The notes: a model not told the origin generated them from the letters alone. DNA of 64,000 nucleotides from JACSRF01 sp963695505 (GCA_963695505.1 CAVOGX010000009.1:112142-176141), one strand, 5' to 3'. Positions 28,534 to 38,013 are shown, counted from the stretch's first letter. A program made the numbers and translations.

Positions 28534-28603
28534 ACAGTAATCAGTAAACAGTAAGCAGTGGGAGTTCTTTACCGCTGACTGAATACTGATTACTGAATAC
28601 TGT
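28534..28603. repeat. Inverted repeat of CAGTAATCAGTAAACAG / ACTGATTACTG words
   Basis: Left arm 28534-28559 and right arm 28578-28603 are near-perfect complements built from ACAGTAATCAGT words. Located between the VWA gene end and the CrtI-like gene start. Similar CAGTAATCAGTTATCAGT words are, from memory, known as intergenic repeats in filamentous cyanobacteria. Confidence 0.65.
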
Positions 28604-28654
28604 ACATGGTTGGTAACGGGCAGCCTGTTGCTGCCGCCACCATTATACGCGATG

Positions 28655-30350
28655 TTAGTTGGGACGCAGGATTGCGGGTAAGAAAATCTGCAATTCGTCT
28701 ACAACGGTGATGGCGCTGGTGGCAGTCTGGGTAGAGAAAATATCGTTTTCGTCCACCAGGGTCAGAGATGTTTCTTCAACAGTTCCGACGGGGGCATTGG
28801 TGGGAATGGTGAGGGGAATCTGGTAAACGACCGTTTCCCCTGCGGCCAGCGTCACCATCGCCGGTAACGTACTCGTCATGGCCCAGCCCTGGCTAGAAGA
28901 AACCAAAAGCTCAAAGGATTGCGAGTCTTCAGAATCATTGGTCACAGTGAAATCCTGCATGAGCGTTGAGTTGGGCAAAGCCATACTATCAGCTGGTGGC
29001 CTGACGCCAAAGCGTACCGCGCGAATGGGCGTGGGATCCACGCGGCGGAAAAGGCTGCCATCATCCAATGAGCCGTCGGCCAGGATCGTCCACAACCCTT
29101 TGGCAGGCGTTACTACTCCGCCAAAAATGCCGTCGCCCGCTGCGCCGTCGCCATGCTGGCCATCGTCAAACAGGTCAATGGGAGCCACTAGCCCGCCATT
29201 CGCAGATTGAATGCCAAAGCGAATCTCTTCGAAGTCGAGAGTTGGGCTGTTTGGAGCGGCTGATTGCCCAGGAGTTGGCGGTTCTAAGGAGAGGTTGACC
29301 CGAATGAGGGTTGGCCTCCCCGCAGGCAGCACTGGGTCGCTCAGGTAAGAAAAGTGTACTTGGGAGTTCGCGGCAACGGACAACATGTGCCAGTATGGCG
29401 CCTCGATACCAATTTGCCACGTATCGGTCAACCAGGGGCTGTAACCAAGTTCATCCAAAGAAACGCGGTAACCCGCACTATAGTTAGTCTCGTAGTAATC
29501 CACACCGGGATCGCCCGGCTGCAAAATATTACCCTCCGGGTCGCGCAGCTGCAGCTGGGTGATCATCGCTGGCGCTGCAATCTGGCGGGTACAGGTCAGA
29601 CAATAACAACACTTGGCACTCAGTTCAATTGTGTCAATCGTGCTATCAAGAGATAAATCGTAAATGGTCAGCCCGCTCACGTCTGAAAAACGGTTCAAAA
29701 GCCGGTCTGTCTGGGCCATATGATTCAGCGTCGAAGTTGTGGCAGTTAAAACCTCGCTCACATCAGCAAAACTAACCAATCCCCCGGTTATGCGCGCCAG
29801 ATGAATCATGGATTCAAGGCTCAAATCAGCCCCGGCACACCAGCCCGTTACAACTGGGAAGATACTGATGTCGCGCTCAACCAGTTTGCCCATGACAAAC
29901 GCTAAACCACGGCGGCCACCCTGCGGCGCAGCATCGCTGAGAAGCAAAGCATCCCCACCGGGCATGTTGCGCGCCAGGGTGATGAGCGCTTGCAGCGCGT
30001 TATCAGGGCAATCTTCGCCACCCTGCGCCTCTATCGAGCCCAGCCAGTTAATGAGGGCGGTGGTATTGGTCAGGCTGCCCTGGTAAACGGCCGCATCCTT
30101 GAAAGGTACACGATGAAATGTGGGTTTAGATAGCTGTGTCAGATCCGAATTGCCCGACAGCCTGGGCCAGGGCGTCAATTTCAGGCTGCATGGAGGCGGT
30201 GGTATCAATGACAAAGCCTATTTGCGGCCCATCTTCCGACACAGCCTCATCATTGGCCAGTACCTGCTGCCATTGGCGCACCTGACCGAACATAAATGCG
30301 GTTAACAAAACCATGCCTGCCAACCAAAGTGCAATGCGTTTTAAAGCCAT
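28655..30350 (-). CDS. Exported von Willebrand factor A-domain protein, frameshifted, LPxILR tail
   Basis: About 564 residues if one base is removed near 30145. The first frame (ATG 30350, AGGAGA upstream) gives a signal anchor and IGFVIDTTASMQPEID, the first VWA strand with a MIDAS-like DTTAS. The second frame continues with FKDAAVYQGSLT, GGEDCPDNALQAL and ALLLSDAAPQGG, the rest of the domain. Then follow Cys-rich (CCYCLTCTR) and Ig-like beta segments, and the protein ends IFLPAILRPN, the LPxIxR-type tail. Probably a surface protein binding a partner through a metal ion. The residues at the shift are poorly conserved, so its exact place is uncertain. Confidence 0.75.
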
Positions 30351-30453
30351 AATGTCTCCTTTATTCTGGCGCGCAGCATCCAACATACTACGCTGGTATA
30401 TATTTTCTTCTTCTACTTTATTGACTAAGCGATCAAAAAACGATCAATTTTGG

Positions 30454-31746
30454 TTAGCGCATGAAAATAGTCTGCGCGCGGGCCGGACCTACGGAGATAA
30501 TACTGGCGGGAATGCCCAACTGCGTGGTGATGAAGTTGACGTAGTTTTGGGCGTTAGCCGGTAAATCCTGGAAATGGCGTACGCCCATAATATCCTCTGA
30601 CCAGCCTGGTAGGGTTTGGTAAATTGGGCGGCAGCGTGCCAGAGTTCTGAGATTGGTGGGGAAGTATTCGATGCGCCGGCCATCTAATTCGTAAGCGACA
30701 CACACTTGCAGTTCTGGTATGCCGCTGAGAATGTCCAGCTTGGTAATGGCCAGGTTGGTTAGGCTGTTCACCAGATTCGCATGGCGCAATATTGCGAGGT
30801 CAAGCCAACCTACGCGGCGCGGGCGGCCCGTGGTGGTGCCAAATTCATCCCAGGGGTTTTCACCGGTGCCGCGCAAACGGTCGGCCATCTCCCCTTCCAG
30901 CTCTGTGGGGAAAGGGCCGCTGCCCACGCGAGTGGTGAAGGCTTTGGCTACACCTGTTACCTCGCCGACCTGCTTCGGGCCAACGCCCAGGCCGGTGAGG
31001 GCGCCGCCCGCGGTAGGCGACGAACTGGTCACAAAGGGATAGGTGCCGTGATCGATGTCAAGGAGAGTGCCTTGGGCGCCTTCGGCAAGAATGGAACGGC
31101 CGTTACGCAGCGCCTCATCAAGAATTAGAGAACCATTGGTTAAGTACGGGGCCAGCCTTTGCGCATACCCCGCATACTCCGCTGCCACCGCATCAGCATC
31201 CAGCGGCTCCGCGCCATAAATCTTGGTCAGCACCTCATTGTGCGCCGCCACATGAGCGTGAATGGCGTCGGCTAACTCCTCAAGGTCGGCCAGCAGTCCG
31301 GCCCGCAAGCCCTGGCGGCTGGTTTTGTCCGTGTAAGCTGGGCCAATGCCGCGCAGCGTCGTGCCAATGGCTCCCGCACCACGCTGTAACTCTCTAGCCT
31401 GATCCAGAGCAATATGCGCCGGCGTGATGAGATGTGCGTTTTCGCTAAGCTTCAAGCAGCCGGGACTCACGTCAACTCCCCGCGCAGCCAGGGCATCTAG
31501 CTCCCGCAGCATCACCTTTGGGTTTACTACCACCCCATTGCCAATGAGGCAGGTCACGGCATCATGAATAATGCCCGAAGGGATGAGATGCAGCTTGAAA
31601 ACCTCTTCACCGATGGTGACGGTGTGACCGGCATTGTCACCGCCGCTGTAGCGGGCTACAATATCCGCTTCTGCTGCCAACAAGTCTGTAATGCGACCTT
31701 TTCCTTCATCACCCCATTGTGCGCCAATGACAATATTTAAGGGCAT
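30454..31746 (-). CDS. purA: Adenylosuccinate synthase
   Basis: Joins IMP and aspartate with GTP hydrolysis in AMP synthesis. The 430-residue protein starts at ATG 31746, preceded by AGGAGGAG, and opens with the diagnostic IVIGAQWGDEGKGRITD. Other family blocks are YSGGDNAGHTV, GTTLRGIGPAYTDK, EGAQGTLLDIDHGTYPFVT and TTGRPRRVGWLD. Upstream codons in the same frame belong to the leader. A terminator-like hairpin about 105 bases upstream may insulate or attenuate it. Confidence 0.97.
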   Translation of the reverse strand: MPLNIVIGAQWGDEGKGRITDLLAAEADIVARYSGGDNAGHTVTIGEEVFKLHLIPSGIIHDAVTCLIGNGVVVNPKVMLRELDALAARGVDVSPGCLKLSENAHLITPAHIALDQARELQRGAGAIGTTLRGIGPAYTDKTSRQGLRAGLLADLEELADAIHAHVAAHNEVLTKIYGAEPLDADAVAAEYAGYAQRLAPYLTNGSLILDEALRNGRSILAEGAQGTLLDIDHGTYPFVTSSSPTAGGALTGLGVGPKQVGEVTGVAKAFTTRVGSGPFPTELEGEMADRLRGTGENPWDEFGTTTGRPRRVGWLDLAILRHANLVNSLTNLAITKLDILSGIPELQVCVAYELDGRRIEYFPTNLRTLARCRPIYQTLPGWSEDIMGVRHFQDLPANAQNYVNFITTQLGIPASIISVGPARAQTIFMR

Positions 31747-31850
31747 GGTATTTCTCCTCCTGAGAATGTGTCTGGTTCCTGAGTTCAATTCCTTTGGAAT
31801 CAGACTTTATCTCTTTATGATGTTCTCCTTTGAGCGGAGAGCGTTCCCAC

Positions 31851-31883
31851 AAAAAAACCCGATAACCGGCTTAGGGCTTCGGG
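31851..31883 (-). terminator. Terminator-like hairpin upstream of purA
   Basis: On the minus strand CCCGA-a-AGCC, a 7-base loop, GGTT-a-TCGGG, then seven T. The arms are 31883-31879 with 31862-31858, extended inward by an AGCC/GGTT pairing. It lies in the 354-base gap 31747-32100 between the L,D-transpeptidase stop and purA. No gene is seen there; another small hairpin (GACGC-CAGCA-GCGTC) precedes it. It may end the upstream transcript, or act as an attenuator if transcription reads into purA. Confidence 0.5.
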
Positions 31884-32100
31884 TCTGTGTTTCACCTACT
31901 TGTGTTTGGGCAATCCAGACGCTGCTGGCGTCGGACAAAGCGTAATAATCGGCAAACGATTGGTTCAGGGTTTTTCCTGTTCATCACACCCATTTGGGTT
32001 GAACGGTTGAAAATTGGTTAAACCTCGGGCATTTTTCCGGTTGCGCCCCGATTATTGATGCATGCAGGAGGTGGCCGTTAAGCTCCCATTTTTGCAAATA

Positions 32101-33201
32101 TCAGTAGTGGACATTAACCAGGGTGCCAATGCTAGACCAGTTGAAGAGCCATTCAGCTTCGGAGGTGCGCATGTTCACACAACCGTGGCTCATCGGTGTC
32201 CCAAAGTTATTATGCCAGAAAGTGCCATGGAGCGCATAATCCTCGTAAAAATACATGACGTAGGGCACATTTTCGAGGTAATAGTCATAGCCCAGGCGGC
32301 GGCCATCCATAGTCTGGCTGGTATAGGTAAGATAAATGCGAAACTGTCCGGTGACGGTGGGAAACTGCCAGGTGCCGCTGGAAATGAAAGTGGAAAGAGC
32401 AGGCGTATCTCCTTCATAGGCGACCAGGGTTTGCGTGGTGAGGTTGACGTCCACCCAGCGCTCGTTGGGGCCAACGCCAAATGGCCGGGTGACAGGGCCG
32501 GTCTGCTGGGCGACAAAGGTGGGCATGGGGGTGTTGGTGGGCGTGGGTGTAGGCGTGGGTATGGGGGTCATGGTCCAGGTGGGACGCGGCTCGCTGTTCT
32601 GGTGGCTGATGGGTTTGGGTTGAATGGCCGGGGCTTCGGGGGTAGAAACGGCCGTTTCCCCTTCCACCGCACTCTGCATATCCGTCCTCTCCGGCTGGCT
32701 GGTCATTGTGACCTGGGCCCCGCCGGACTCGGCCACCATGCTGGAGTCCGCTGCCGCCGCCACAACCTGCGCCGATTCAGCATCGGCGGCGGCGTTGCTC
32801 CTACTTGGCTCATCCTGGTTCCATAATGCCGCGCTCAACCCAACGACAACCACAATAAGCAAGACAGCCGCCATGCCCCATCGCAAGTACGGCCGTTGCC
32901 ACCACGCGCCTTTCCCTTCATCCGCTTCCAATTTCTTTGGGGATGCAGCAGGGACACGCGCTTCCGCCCAGGCCTTTGCCTTTTGCACAGTCTGGGAGGA
33001 GGGATTCAACGCTTCAGCCCGTTTAATGTGGGCCAGGGCTGTTTGGGGATTTGCCGTTACGCTGGCCAGCAGAAGCCAACCGGCAAAATTTTCAGGGTCT
33101 TGCTGCACTACCTGCTGTAAAAAGTGCCGCGCCTGGGGTTTATTCCCCAGCTTAATAGCTTGCTGCGCCCCCCGAATGAGCGATTTTGTCTCCTGACTCA
33201 C
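32101..33201 (-). CDS. Membrane-anchored L,D-transpeptidase (YkuD) with TPR-like N terminus
   Basis: Peptidoglycan cross-linking enzyme of 366 residues. Residues 1-90 are helical and TPR-like (ARHFLQQVVQQDPENFAGWLLLA), then a membrane span (about 109-126), a Thr/Pro linker and a C-terminal YkuD domain. The catalytic motif HGTFWHNNFG...SHGCVNM contains the His and the nucleophile Cys. The start is GTG 33201 with AAGGA upstream. The TPR part would be cytoplasmic and the catalytic part outside, an arrangement suited to linking wall synthesis to an internal partner. The next gene upstream is a wall amidase on the same strand. Confidence 0.88.
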   Translation of the reverse strand: MSQETKSLIRGAQQAIKLGNKPQARHFLQQVVQQDPENFAGWLLLASVTANPQTALAHIKRAEALNPSSQTVQKAKAWAEARVPAASPKKLEADEGKGAWWQRPYLRWGMAAVLLIVVVVGLSAALWNQDEPSRSNAAADAESAQVVAAAADSSMVAESGGAQVTMTSQPERTDMQSAVEGETAVSTPEAPAIQPKPISHQNSEPRPTWTMTPIPTPTPTPTNTPMPTFVAQQTGPVTRPFGVGPNERWVDVNLTTQTLVAYEGDTPALSTFISSGTWQFPTVTGQFRIYLTYTSQTMDGRRLGYDYYLENVPYVMYFYEDYALHGTFWHNNFGTPMSHGCVNMRTSEAEWLFNWSSIGTLVNVHY

Positions 33202-33222
33202 AAAGGATCCTTCGACTCCCGC

Positions 33223-34002
33223 TTACGAACGACCTAAAAAGCAAAGAATTCCATCGGTAATCCCCGCTGCCGGTATGTGCGAATTAACCGTCAGCATTTC
33301 CCGATCCAGGTTCATAAACCCAGTTTCAATAATGATGGCCGGGACTCCTGGAGCAATCTCACGGAACGCATGATAATCTGTCATGTGCGGGGTGATGGTG
33401 TTTTCGTGATAAAACATTTGCGTCAACTGCTGGTAAGCTTGTTCAACACAAATGGAAAGTTGACTGGAATCCGTAAAAGAGGACCCGGCTATTTTGAATC
33501 CGGTTGCCAAATCATTGTAGTAAACGCAAGAATCGGCATGGACGGAGACAAGGGCAGTCGCATAATAACCTTGCAAAAGTGGATCGAATTCATCTAGCAA
33601 ATCGGTATGAATTCCCTGCGAAAGCAGTTGGGCATAGACCTGTTGGGCAATATTAGAATTGACGTCAAGTTCCGTCAATCCGTCGTCGCAAACCGCACCA
33701 CTGTCACTGTTGCGGTGTCCGACGATAATCCCAATACGCAGCGGACCGGGGCTTTGTGCCAGGCGCTGCAGCACAGGCTTGTCGGGAACAGTTTTGTAAA
33801 TAGGTGCTGACAAACCCTCCCCCGTCCCGGTCACAGCAATTGCTTCAGCGCTGCTCTCGATAGGACTAAAAAACCAGTAAATGCCAATCATGCCGCCTAC
33901 CGCCAGCAGCAAAAATAAAACGAGCGGCAGGTTGCGCGCGACTATTTGCATTAAAAACGGCCGTTCTGTTTGTATTGATCGATTCCCATACCCGGATTGC
34001 AT
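33223..34002 (-). CDS. N-acetylmuramoyl-L-alanine amidase, Amidase_3 family
   Basis: Zinc amidase that cuts the stem peptide from muramic acid; 259 residues with an N-terminal membrane anchor (about 25-45). Putative zinc ligands are His in IIVGHRNSDSG, Glu in GLTELDVN and His in SVHADSC; the catalytic Glu lies in IIIETGF. It is 21 bases upstream of the L,D-transpeptidase gene, so the two wall enzymes form an operon. The start at 34002 has only a weak RBS; an in-frame ATG at 33951 is the alternative. Confidence 0.87.
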   Translation of the reverse strand: MQSGYGNRSIQTERPFLMQIVARNLPLVLFLLLAVGGMIGIYWFFSPIESSAEAIAVTGTGEGLSAPIYKTVPDKPVLQRLAQSPGPLRIGIIVGHRNSDSGAVCDDGLTELDVNSNIAQQVYAQLLSQGIHTDLLDEFDPLLQGYYATALVSVHADSCVYYNDLATGFKIAGSSFTDSSQLSICVEQAYQQLTQMFYHENTITPHMTDYHAFREIAPGVPAIIIETGFMNLDREMLTVNSHIPAAGITDGILCFLGRS

Positions 34003-34121
34003 GCCCCTATTTTACACACATTGTCAACATAATGAAATGAGTAAGATGTACATAAGAAAAGGCAAAGCGAACTTGGAACCCACTCTGCAAACTGGTAAAA
34101 CTCAAAACAAACGTTTCTCAA

Positions 34122-34150
34122 GTGAAACATTTTCAGGAAAGGCTTATAAT
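34122..34150 (+). promoter_or_regulatory. Putative ftsH promoter
   Basis: GTGAAA at 34122-34127 and a perfect TATAAT at 34145-34150 with a 17-base spacer, about 95 bases before the ftsH ATG. The divergent amidase gene starts at 34002; nothing else is seen in the AT-rich gap 34003-34244. Confidence 0.45.
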
Positions 34151-34244
34151 AGTCCAATACATTATTGATAATTACATGCTTTAATTGCATCACAAACATG
34201 CGAACACCGTAATCACAAACTTTTACGAGGAGCTTATAAAAATT

Positions 34245-36179
34245 ATGGATGACCAGAACCCAAATAATGAGCAGCGACCAGGAATCCCGGCATGGGTGTG
34301 GATTTTAGGTCTGTTTGCCGTCATCTTAGGGTTAAACTTTTTCCTCAACAATCGCTTTTCGAATGCCTCGCGAGTTGGCCTTAACGAAGCCATGGATTTG
34401 ATCAAAGCCGGTAACGTCGAGGAAGTTGTTTTAACCGGCAGCCGCTTACAGCTTACCCAACCAGACGGCACAGAAGTAATTACAACCGTTGATGCGCGCG
34501 GTAGCTTAGAAGAAACCCTGGCATTTTATGGCGTCACATCAGACATTCTTGAGGAATTTGGCGTTGAGCTGGCCATTAACGACCAATCTGTTTGGCAAAA
34601 TTTGTTCAGCATCGTCATTACGATTGGCCCCTTCCTGCTGTTGATCTGGCTCTTCACCCGCGGCTTTCGCCAGATGCAGGGTGGTGGCGGTAACAGCATT
34701 TTTGGTTTCGGCCGGAGTCGCGCAAAAAACCTGAACGATGCTAATCGCCCCACCGTCACCTTTGAGGACGTTGCTGGTGTAGAAGAAGCCAAGCAAGAGT
34801 TGCAGGAAGTGGTGCAGTTTTTGCGTGAGCCGGAAAAATTTGTGCAGGTTGGCGCCCGCATTCCCAAAGGCGTCCTCATGGTAGGCCCCCCCGGAACCGG
34901 TAAGACGCTGCTGGCGCGCGCCGTGGCCGGTGAGGCAGGGGTGCCGTTTTTCCACATTTCCGGCTCGGAATTTGTAGAAATGTTTGTTGGCGTTGGCGCC
35001 AGCCGCGTGCGCGACCTCTTCGATAAAGCCAAACAATCAGCACCCTCCATCGTCTTTGTGGATGAAATTGATGCCGTCGGGCGGCAGCGTGGCGCTGGTC
35101 TGGGTGGCGGTCACGACGAGCGCGAACAAACTCTGAACCAGATTCTGGTGGAAATGGATGGCTTTGATAATGAAACCAATGTCATTGTCATGGCGGCCAC
35201 AAACCGGGCTGATATTTTAGACCCCGCGCTCTTGCGACCCGGTCGCTTTGACCGTAAAGTCTTCGTAGACCTGCCTGACATCAAGGGGCGCGAGAAGATT
35301 TTGAAGGTGCATGCCCGCGGTAAACCAGTGGCTAAAGAGGTGAGTTTTGACGACATGGCTCGCCTGACGGCCGGATTCTCCGGCGCCGACCTGGAAAACC
35401 TCATTAATGAGGCGGCCATTTTTGCCGCCCGGCGCAACCGCCGCACCATTGGTTTGCTAGAGTTTCAGGATGCCTTCGACCGCGTGGTCATGGGGCCAGA
35501 GCGTAAAAGCCGCGTAATGAGCCCTGAAGACAAGGAAACGGTTGCCTATCATGAAGCCGGTCACGCCGTGGTGAGCTTCCACCTGGTTAACACCGATCCT
35601 GTCCAAAAAATCACCATTGTGCCCCGTGGACGGGCGGGCGGTTACGTAATGCCATTGCCAGAAGACCGCTTTGTGTACAGCCGCGAATACTTTGATGATC
35701 GCATTGCGATGGCTTTAGGTGGCCGAGCAGCGGAAGAAGTATTCTTTGGGCGGGTAACCACCGGCGCCTCCAATGATTTACAGCAGGCAACTCGCATGGC
35801 CCGGGCGATGATCATGGAATATGGCATGTCGGACAAATTGGGTCTGCCCACCTATGGTGAAAATTCCAGCAACCCGTTCCTTGGGCGGGAGATTGGATGG
35901 GGCATGGGGCGCGACTATAGCGAGGAAGCAGCCCAGTCCATTGACCAAGAAGTTAGACGCATTTTGGAAGAAAACTATAACCGGGCAGTAACTATTATCC
36001 AGGAAAACCGGCATAAAATGGATAATCTGGCTCATGCATTGATGGAAATAGAAACTCTGGACCGCACAGAGTTCGAAAAACTGATGAATGTCGACATGAC
36101 GCCAGAAATTCCGTCACCCGCGGATGTTGAACCTACCTCGTTGGAGGTTGAACCTACCTCGGTAGAAGCTGCCGATTAA
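34245..36179 (+). CDS. ftsH: ATP-dependent zinc metalloprotease FtsH
   Basis: Membrane AAA+ protease that degrades unfolded membrane proteins and short-lived regulators. Two N-terminal spans flank a small extracytoplasmic domain; AAA domain with Walker A GPPGTGKT (214-221), Walker B IVFVDEIDAVG and the SRH region; protease domain with HEAGH (436-440). The C terminus has a 21-base duplication giving VEPTSLE VEPTSVE (36126-36167). The ATG at 34245 with ACGAGGAGC upstream gives 644 residues; an upstream TTG extension is not family-like. A strong terminator follows. Confidence 0.97.
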   Translation: MDDQNPNNEQRPGIPAWVWILGLFAVILGLNFFLNNRFSNASRVGLNEAMDLIKAGNVEEVVLTGSRLQLTQPDGTEVITTVDARGSLEETLAFYGVTSDILEEFGVELAINDQSVWQNLFSIVITIGPFLLLIWLFTRGFRQMQGGGGNSIFGFGRSRAKNLNDANRPTVTFEDVAGVEEAKQELQEVVQFLREPEKFVQVGARIPKGVLMVGPPGTGKTLLARAVAGEAGVPFFHISGSEFVEMFVGVGASRVRDLFDKAKQSAPSIVFVDEIDAVGRQRGAGLGGGHDEREQTLNQILVEMDGFDNETNVIVMAATNRADILDPALLRPGRFDRKVFVDLPDIKGREKILKVHARGKPVAKEVSFDDMARLTAGFSGADLENLINEAAIFAARRNRRTIGLLEFQDAFDRVVMGPERKSRVMSPEDKETVAYHEAGHAVVSFHLVNTDPVQKITIVPRGRAGGYVMPLPEDRFVYSREYFDDRIAMALGGRAAEEVFFGRVTTGASNDLQQATRMARAMIMEYGMSDKLGLPTYGENSSNPFLGREIGWGMGRDYSEEAAQSIDQEVRRILEENYNRAVTIIQENRHKMDNLAHALMEIETLDRTEFEKLMNVDMTPEIPSPADVEPTSLEVEPTSVEAAD

Positions 36180-36216
36180 CATAAGTTCTGGCAAGTCCGA
36201 ACATGTTGGTTTTTGC

Positions 36217-36250
36217 AACGCCCCTCGCTACAATCGAGGGGCGTTTTTTT
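36217..36250 (+). terminator. Rho-independent terminator after ftsH
   Basis: Perfect 11-bp stem AACGCCCCTCG (36217-36227) / CGAGGGGCGTT (36235-36245) with a 7-base loop and seven T ending at 36250. Confidence 0.95.
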
Positions 36251-36278
36251 AATGAGGAGTGCAGCGAGGAAGGCGTTT

Positions 36279-37064
36279 ATGAATGATGCAATTTTGGCCC
36301 AAACGGAAGGGTCAGTTTGCACGGTAATTTTGAATCGGCCTGAAAGCCACAATGCACTGAATCCGAAAATGATTACAGCGCTAACGGCCGTTTTCCAGGC
36401 CATCAACCACCAAGACGAGGTGCGTGTGGTGGTGTTAACGGGCAACGGCCGTTCCTTTTGTGCCGGGGCTGATCTCAACACCATGCGCGCTGCCGCCGAC
36501 TACACTTTCGCCCAAAACGTAGCAGACGGGGAGGCCATTTTCGACCTGATGCACGCCGTGAACAACTGTGTTAAGCCCGTGGTGGGCCGCATTAATGGCG
36601 CGGCCATTGGCGGCGGCGCGGGGCTGGTTAGCTGCTGCGACATCGTGGTAGCCGTGGAGCGAGCCAAATTCGCCTTCAGCGAGGCGCGATTGGGCATTGT
36701 GCCCGCCGTCATTTCCCCCTTTGTGCTGGCGAAAATTGGCGTAGGCAACGGCCGTGAGTTGTTCCTCACCGGCGAGCGCTTCGACGTCCACCACGCCCAG
36801 GCCATCGGGTTGGTAAACCATGTTGTCCCCGAAATGGAGTTGGATGCGAAAGTAACCGAGCGCGTGGAGCAACTGTTGCAAGCAGCGCCGGGGGCGCAAA
36901 CGGCCGTAAAAGAGCTCATTCGCACCTTGGCATACCAACCCCAACACACCATGCGCGACTACACCACGAACCTCATTGCCCAGCGCCGCGCCAGCGCCGA
37001 AGGACGCGAAGGCATGAGTGCATTTTTGGAAAAGCGCCAACCCTGGTGGCAGGAGGGAACGTGA
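36279..37064 (+). CDS. Enoyl-CoA hydratase/isomerase family protein
   Basis: Crotonase-fold enzyme of 261 residues acting on acyl-CoA thioesters. Family features are NRPESHNALNPKMI, the oxyanion-hole strand RSFCAGADLNTM, and the second oxyanion block GAAIGGGAGLVSCCDIVVA. The position after it carries EARLGIVPAVISP, typical of methylglutaconyl-CoA hydratase-like members. I start at ATG 36279 (GAGGAAGG upstream), after the ftsH terminator. It overlaps the next gene by GTGA and leads a four-gene operon that includes a biotin carboxylase, which suits branched-chain amino acid or fatty acid breakdown. Confidence 0.88.
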   Translation: MNDAILAQTEGSVCTVILNRPESHNALNPKMITALTAVFQAINHQDEVRVVVLTGNGRSFCAGADLNTMRAAADYTFAQNVADGEAIFDLMHAVNNCVKPVVGRINGAAIGGGAGLVSCCDIVVAVERAKFAFSEARLGIVPAVISPFVLAKIGVGNGRELFLTGERFDVHHAQAIGLVNHVVPEMELDAKVTERVEQLLQAAPGAQTAVKELIRTLAYQPQHTMRDYTTNLIAQRRASAEGREGMSAFLEKRQPWWQEGT

Positions 37065-37963
37065 ACAAGCAAACAGTGAAGCAAAGGAGCGGAGGAGCAG
37101 GGGAGCAGGGGAGCCAAACAGGTTCTGTTGATCAACTTTCTGGGCATGACCGAGCGGTGACCCACGAGGCGGAAGCCATTGCCACTGTCGACCAGCCGGG
37201 TACCCGGCAAAGTGTAGCCACTGACCTGAAAAAATTAGGGATCAAGGCGGGCATGACGCTGCTGGTGCATTCCTCTCTCAAAAGCCTGGGCTGGGTCAAC
37301 GGTGGGCCGGTGGCGGTGATACAAGCCCTGCAAGACGTACTCACGCCCGCCGGCACCCTGGTGATGCCCACCCACTGTGGCGAATATTCTGACCCGGCGC
37401 GCTGGGTAAACCCGCCCATTCCCAAAGCTTGGCACCAGTTGGTGAGAGACACCATGCCCGCCTTTGATCCCCGCCTGACGCCTACGCGGGGCATGGGGCG
37501 CATTGCCGAACTGTTCCGCACCTGGCCGGGCGTGCTGCGCAGCAGCCATCCCCACGTTTCCTTTGCCGCTTGGGGCCAGCACGCAGAATTTGTCACCGCC
37601 AACCACAGCCTGGAAAATAGCTTGGGAGAAAACTCTCCCCTGGCCCGTTTATATGACCTGGATGGCTACGTCCTCTTTTTGGGAACTGGCTATGTCACCA
37701 ACACCTCTTTTCATCTGGCTGAATATCGTGCCGGCGTGCGCCGACAAGTCGTCATGGGCGCGCCCATTTTGGGTGAAAATGGCCCTGTTTGGACCACCTA
37801 TGCGGACATTGACATCAACGACGACTGCTTCCCGGTCATAGGGGTGGAGTTTGAGGAAACCGGCGCCGCAGTGTTAGGCCAGGTAGGTTCCGCGAGCTGC
37901 CGTCTATTTTCACAGCGCAAGGCCGTTGATTTTGCCGAGGCGTGGCTGCGCGGAAGCCTGTAA
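37061..37963 (+). CDS. AAC(3)-family N-acetyltransferase
   Basis: About 300 residues of the aminoglycoside 3-N-acetyltransferase fold. Typical blocks are LLVHSSLKSLGWVNGGP, GTLVMPTHCGEYSDP, PTRGMGRIAELFRTWPG, RSSHPHVSFAAWG and a DGYVLFLGTGY...TSFHLAE active-site region. Start is GTG 37061 (AGGAGGG upstream), overlapping the previous stop. The first 55 residues are not family-like; they include a GGAGCAGGGGAGC word repeat (37086-37115) translated in frame. Such chromosomal members acetylate unknown amines, so antibiotic resistance should not be assumed. Confidence 0.82.
   Translation: MNKQTVKQRSGGAGEQGSQTGSVDQLSGHDRAVTHEAEAIATVDQPGTRQSVATDLKKLGIKAGMTLLVHSSLKSLGWVNGGPVAVIQALQDVLTPAGTLVMPTHCGEYSDPARWVNPPIPKAWHQLVRDTMPAFDPRLTPTRGMGRIAELFRTWPGVLRSSHPHVSFAAWGQHAEFVTANHSLENSLGENSPLARLYDLDGYVLFLGTGYVTNTSFHLAEYRAGVRRQVVMGAPILGENGPVWTTYADIDINDDCFPVIGVEFEETGAAVLGQVGSASCRLFSQRKAVDFAEAWLRGSL
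37081..37115. repeat. GGAGCAGGGGAGCAGG word repeat inside a gene
   Basis: Reiterated GGAGCAGGGGAGC words near the 5' end of the AAC(3)-like gene. The same words form the intergenic inverted repeat at 43662-43731 and an in-gene copy at 45435-45462. Only one arm is present here. Confidence 0.6.
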
Positions 37964-38013
37964 GCGGTTGCCGGGTTTGGATAACCAGACACCTGACTCG
38001 CAAGGAAAATGGC

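Noticed and set aside
27761..28540. 259-residue ORF on the + strand
   Set aside because: Antisense shadow of the CrtI-like gene in high-GC DNA.
30120..30180. Large internal deletion in the VWA domain
   Set aside because: A +1 frameshift alone restores the domain order; the shorter region at the shift could be natural variation.
32062..32826. 254-residue ORF on the + strand
   Set aside because: Antisense to the L,D-transpeptidase gene; Gly-rich shadow sequence.
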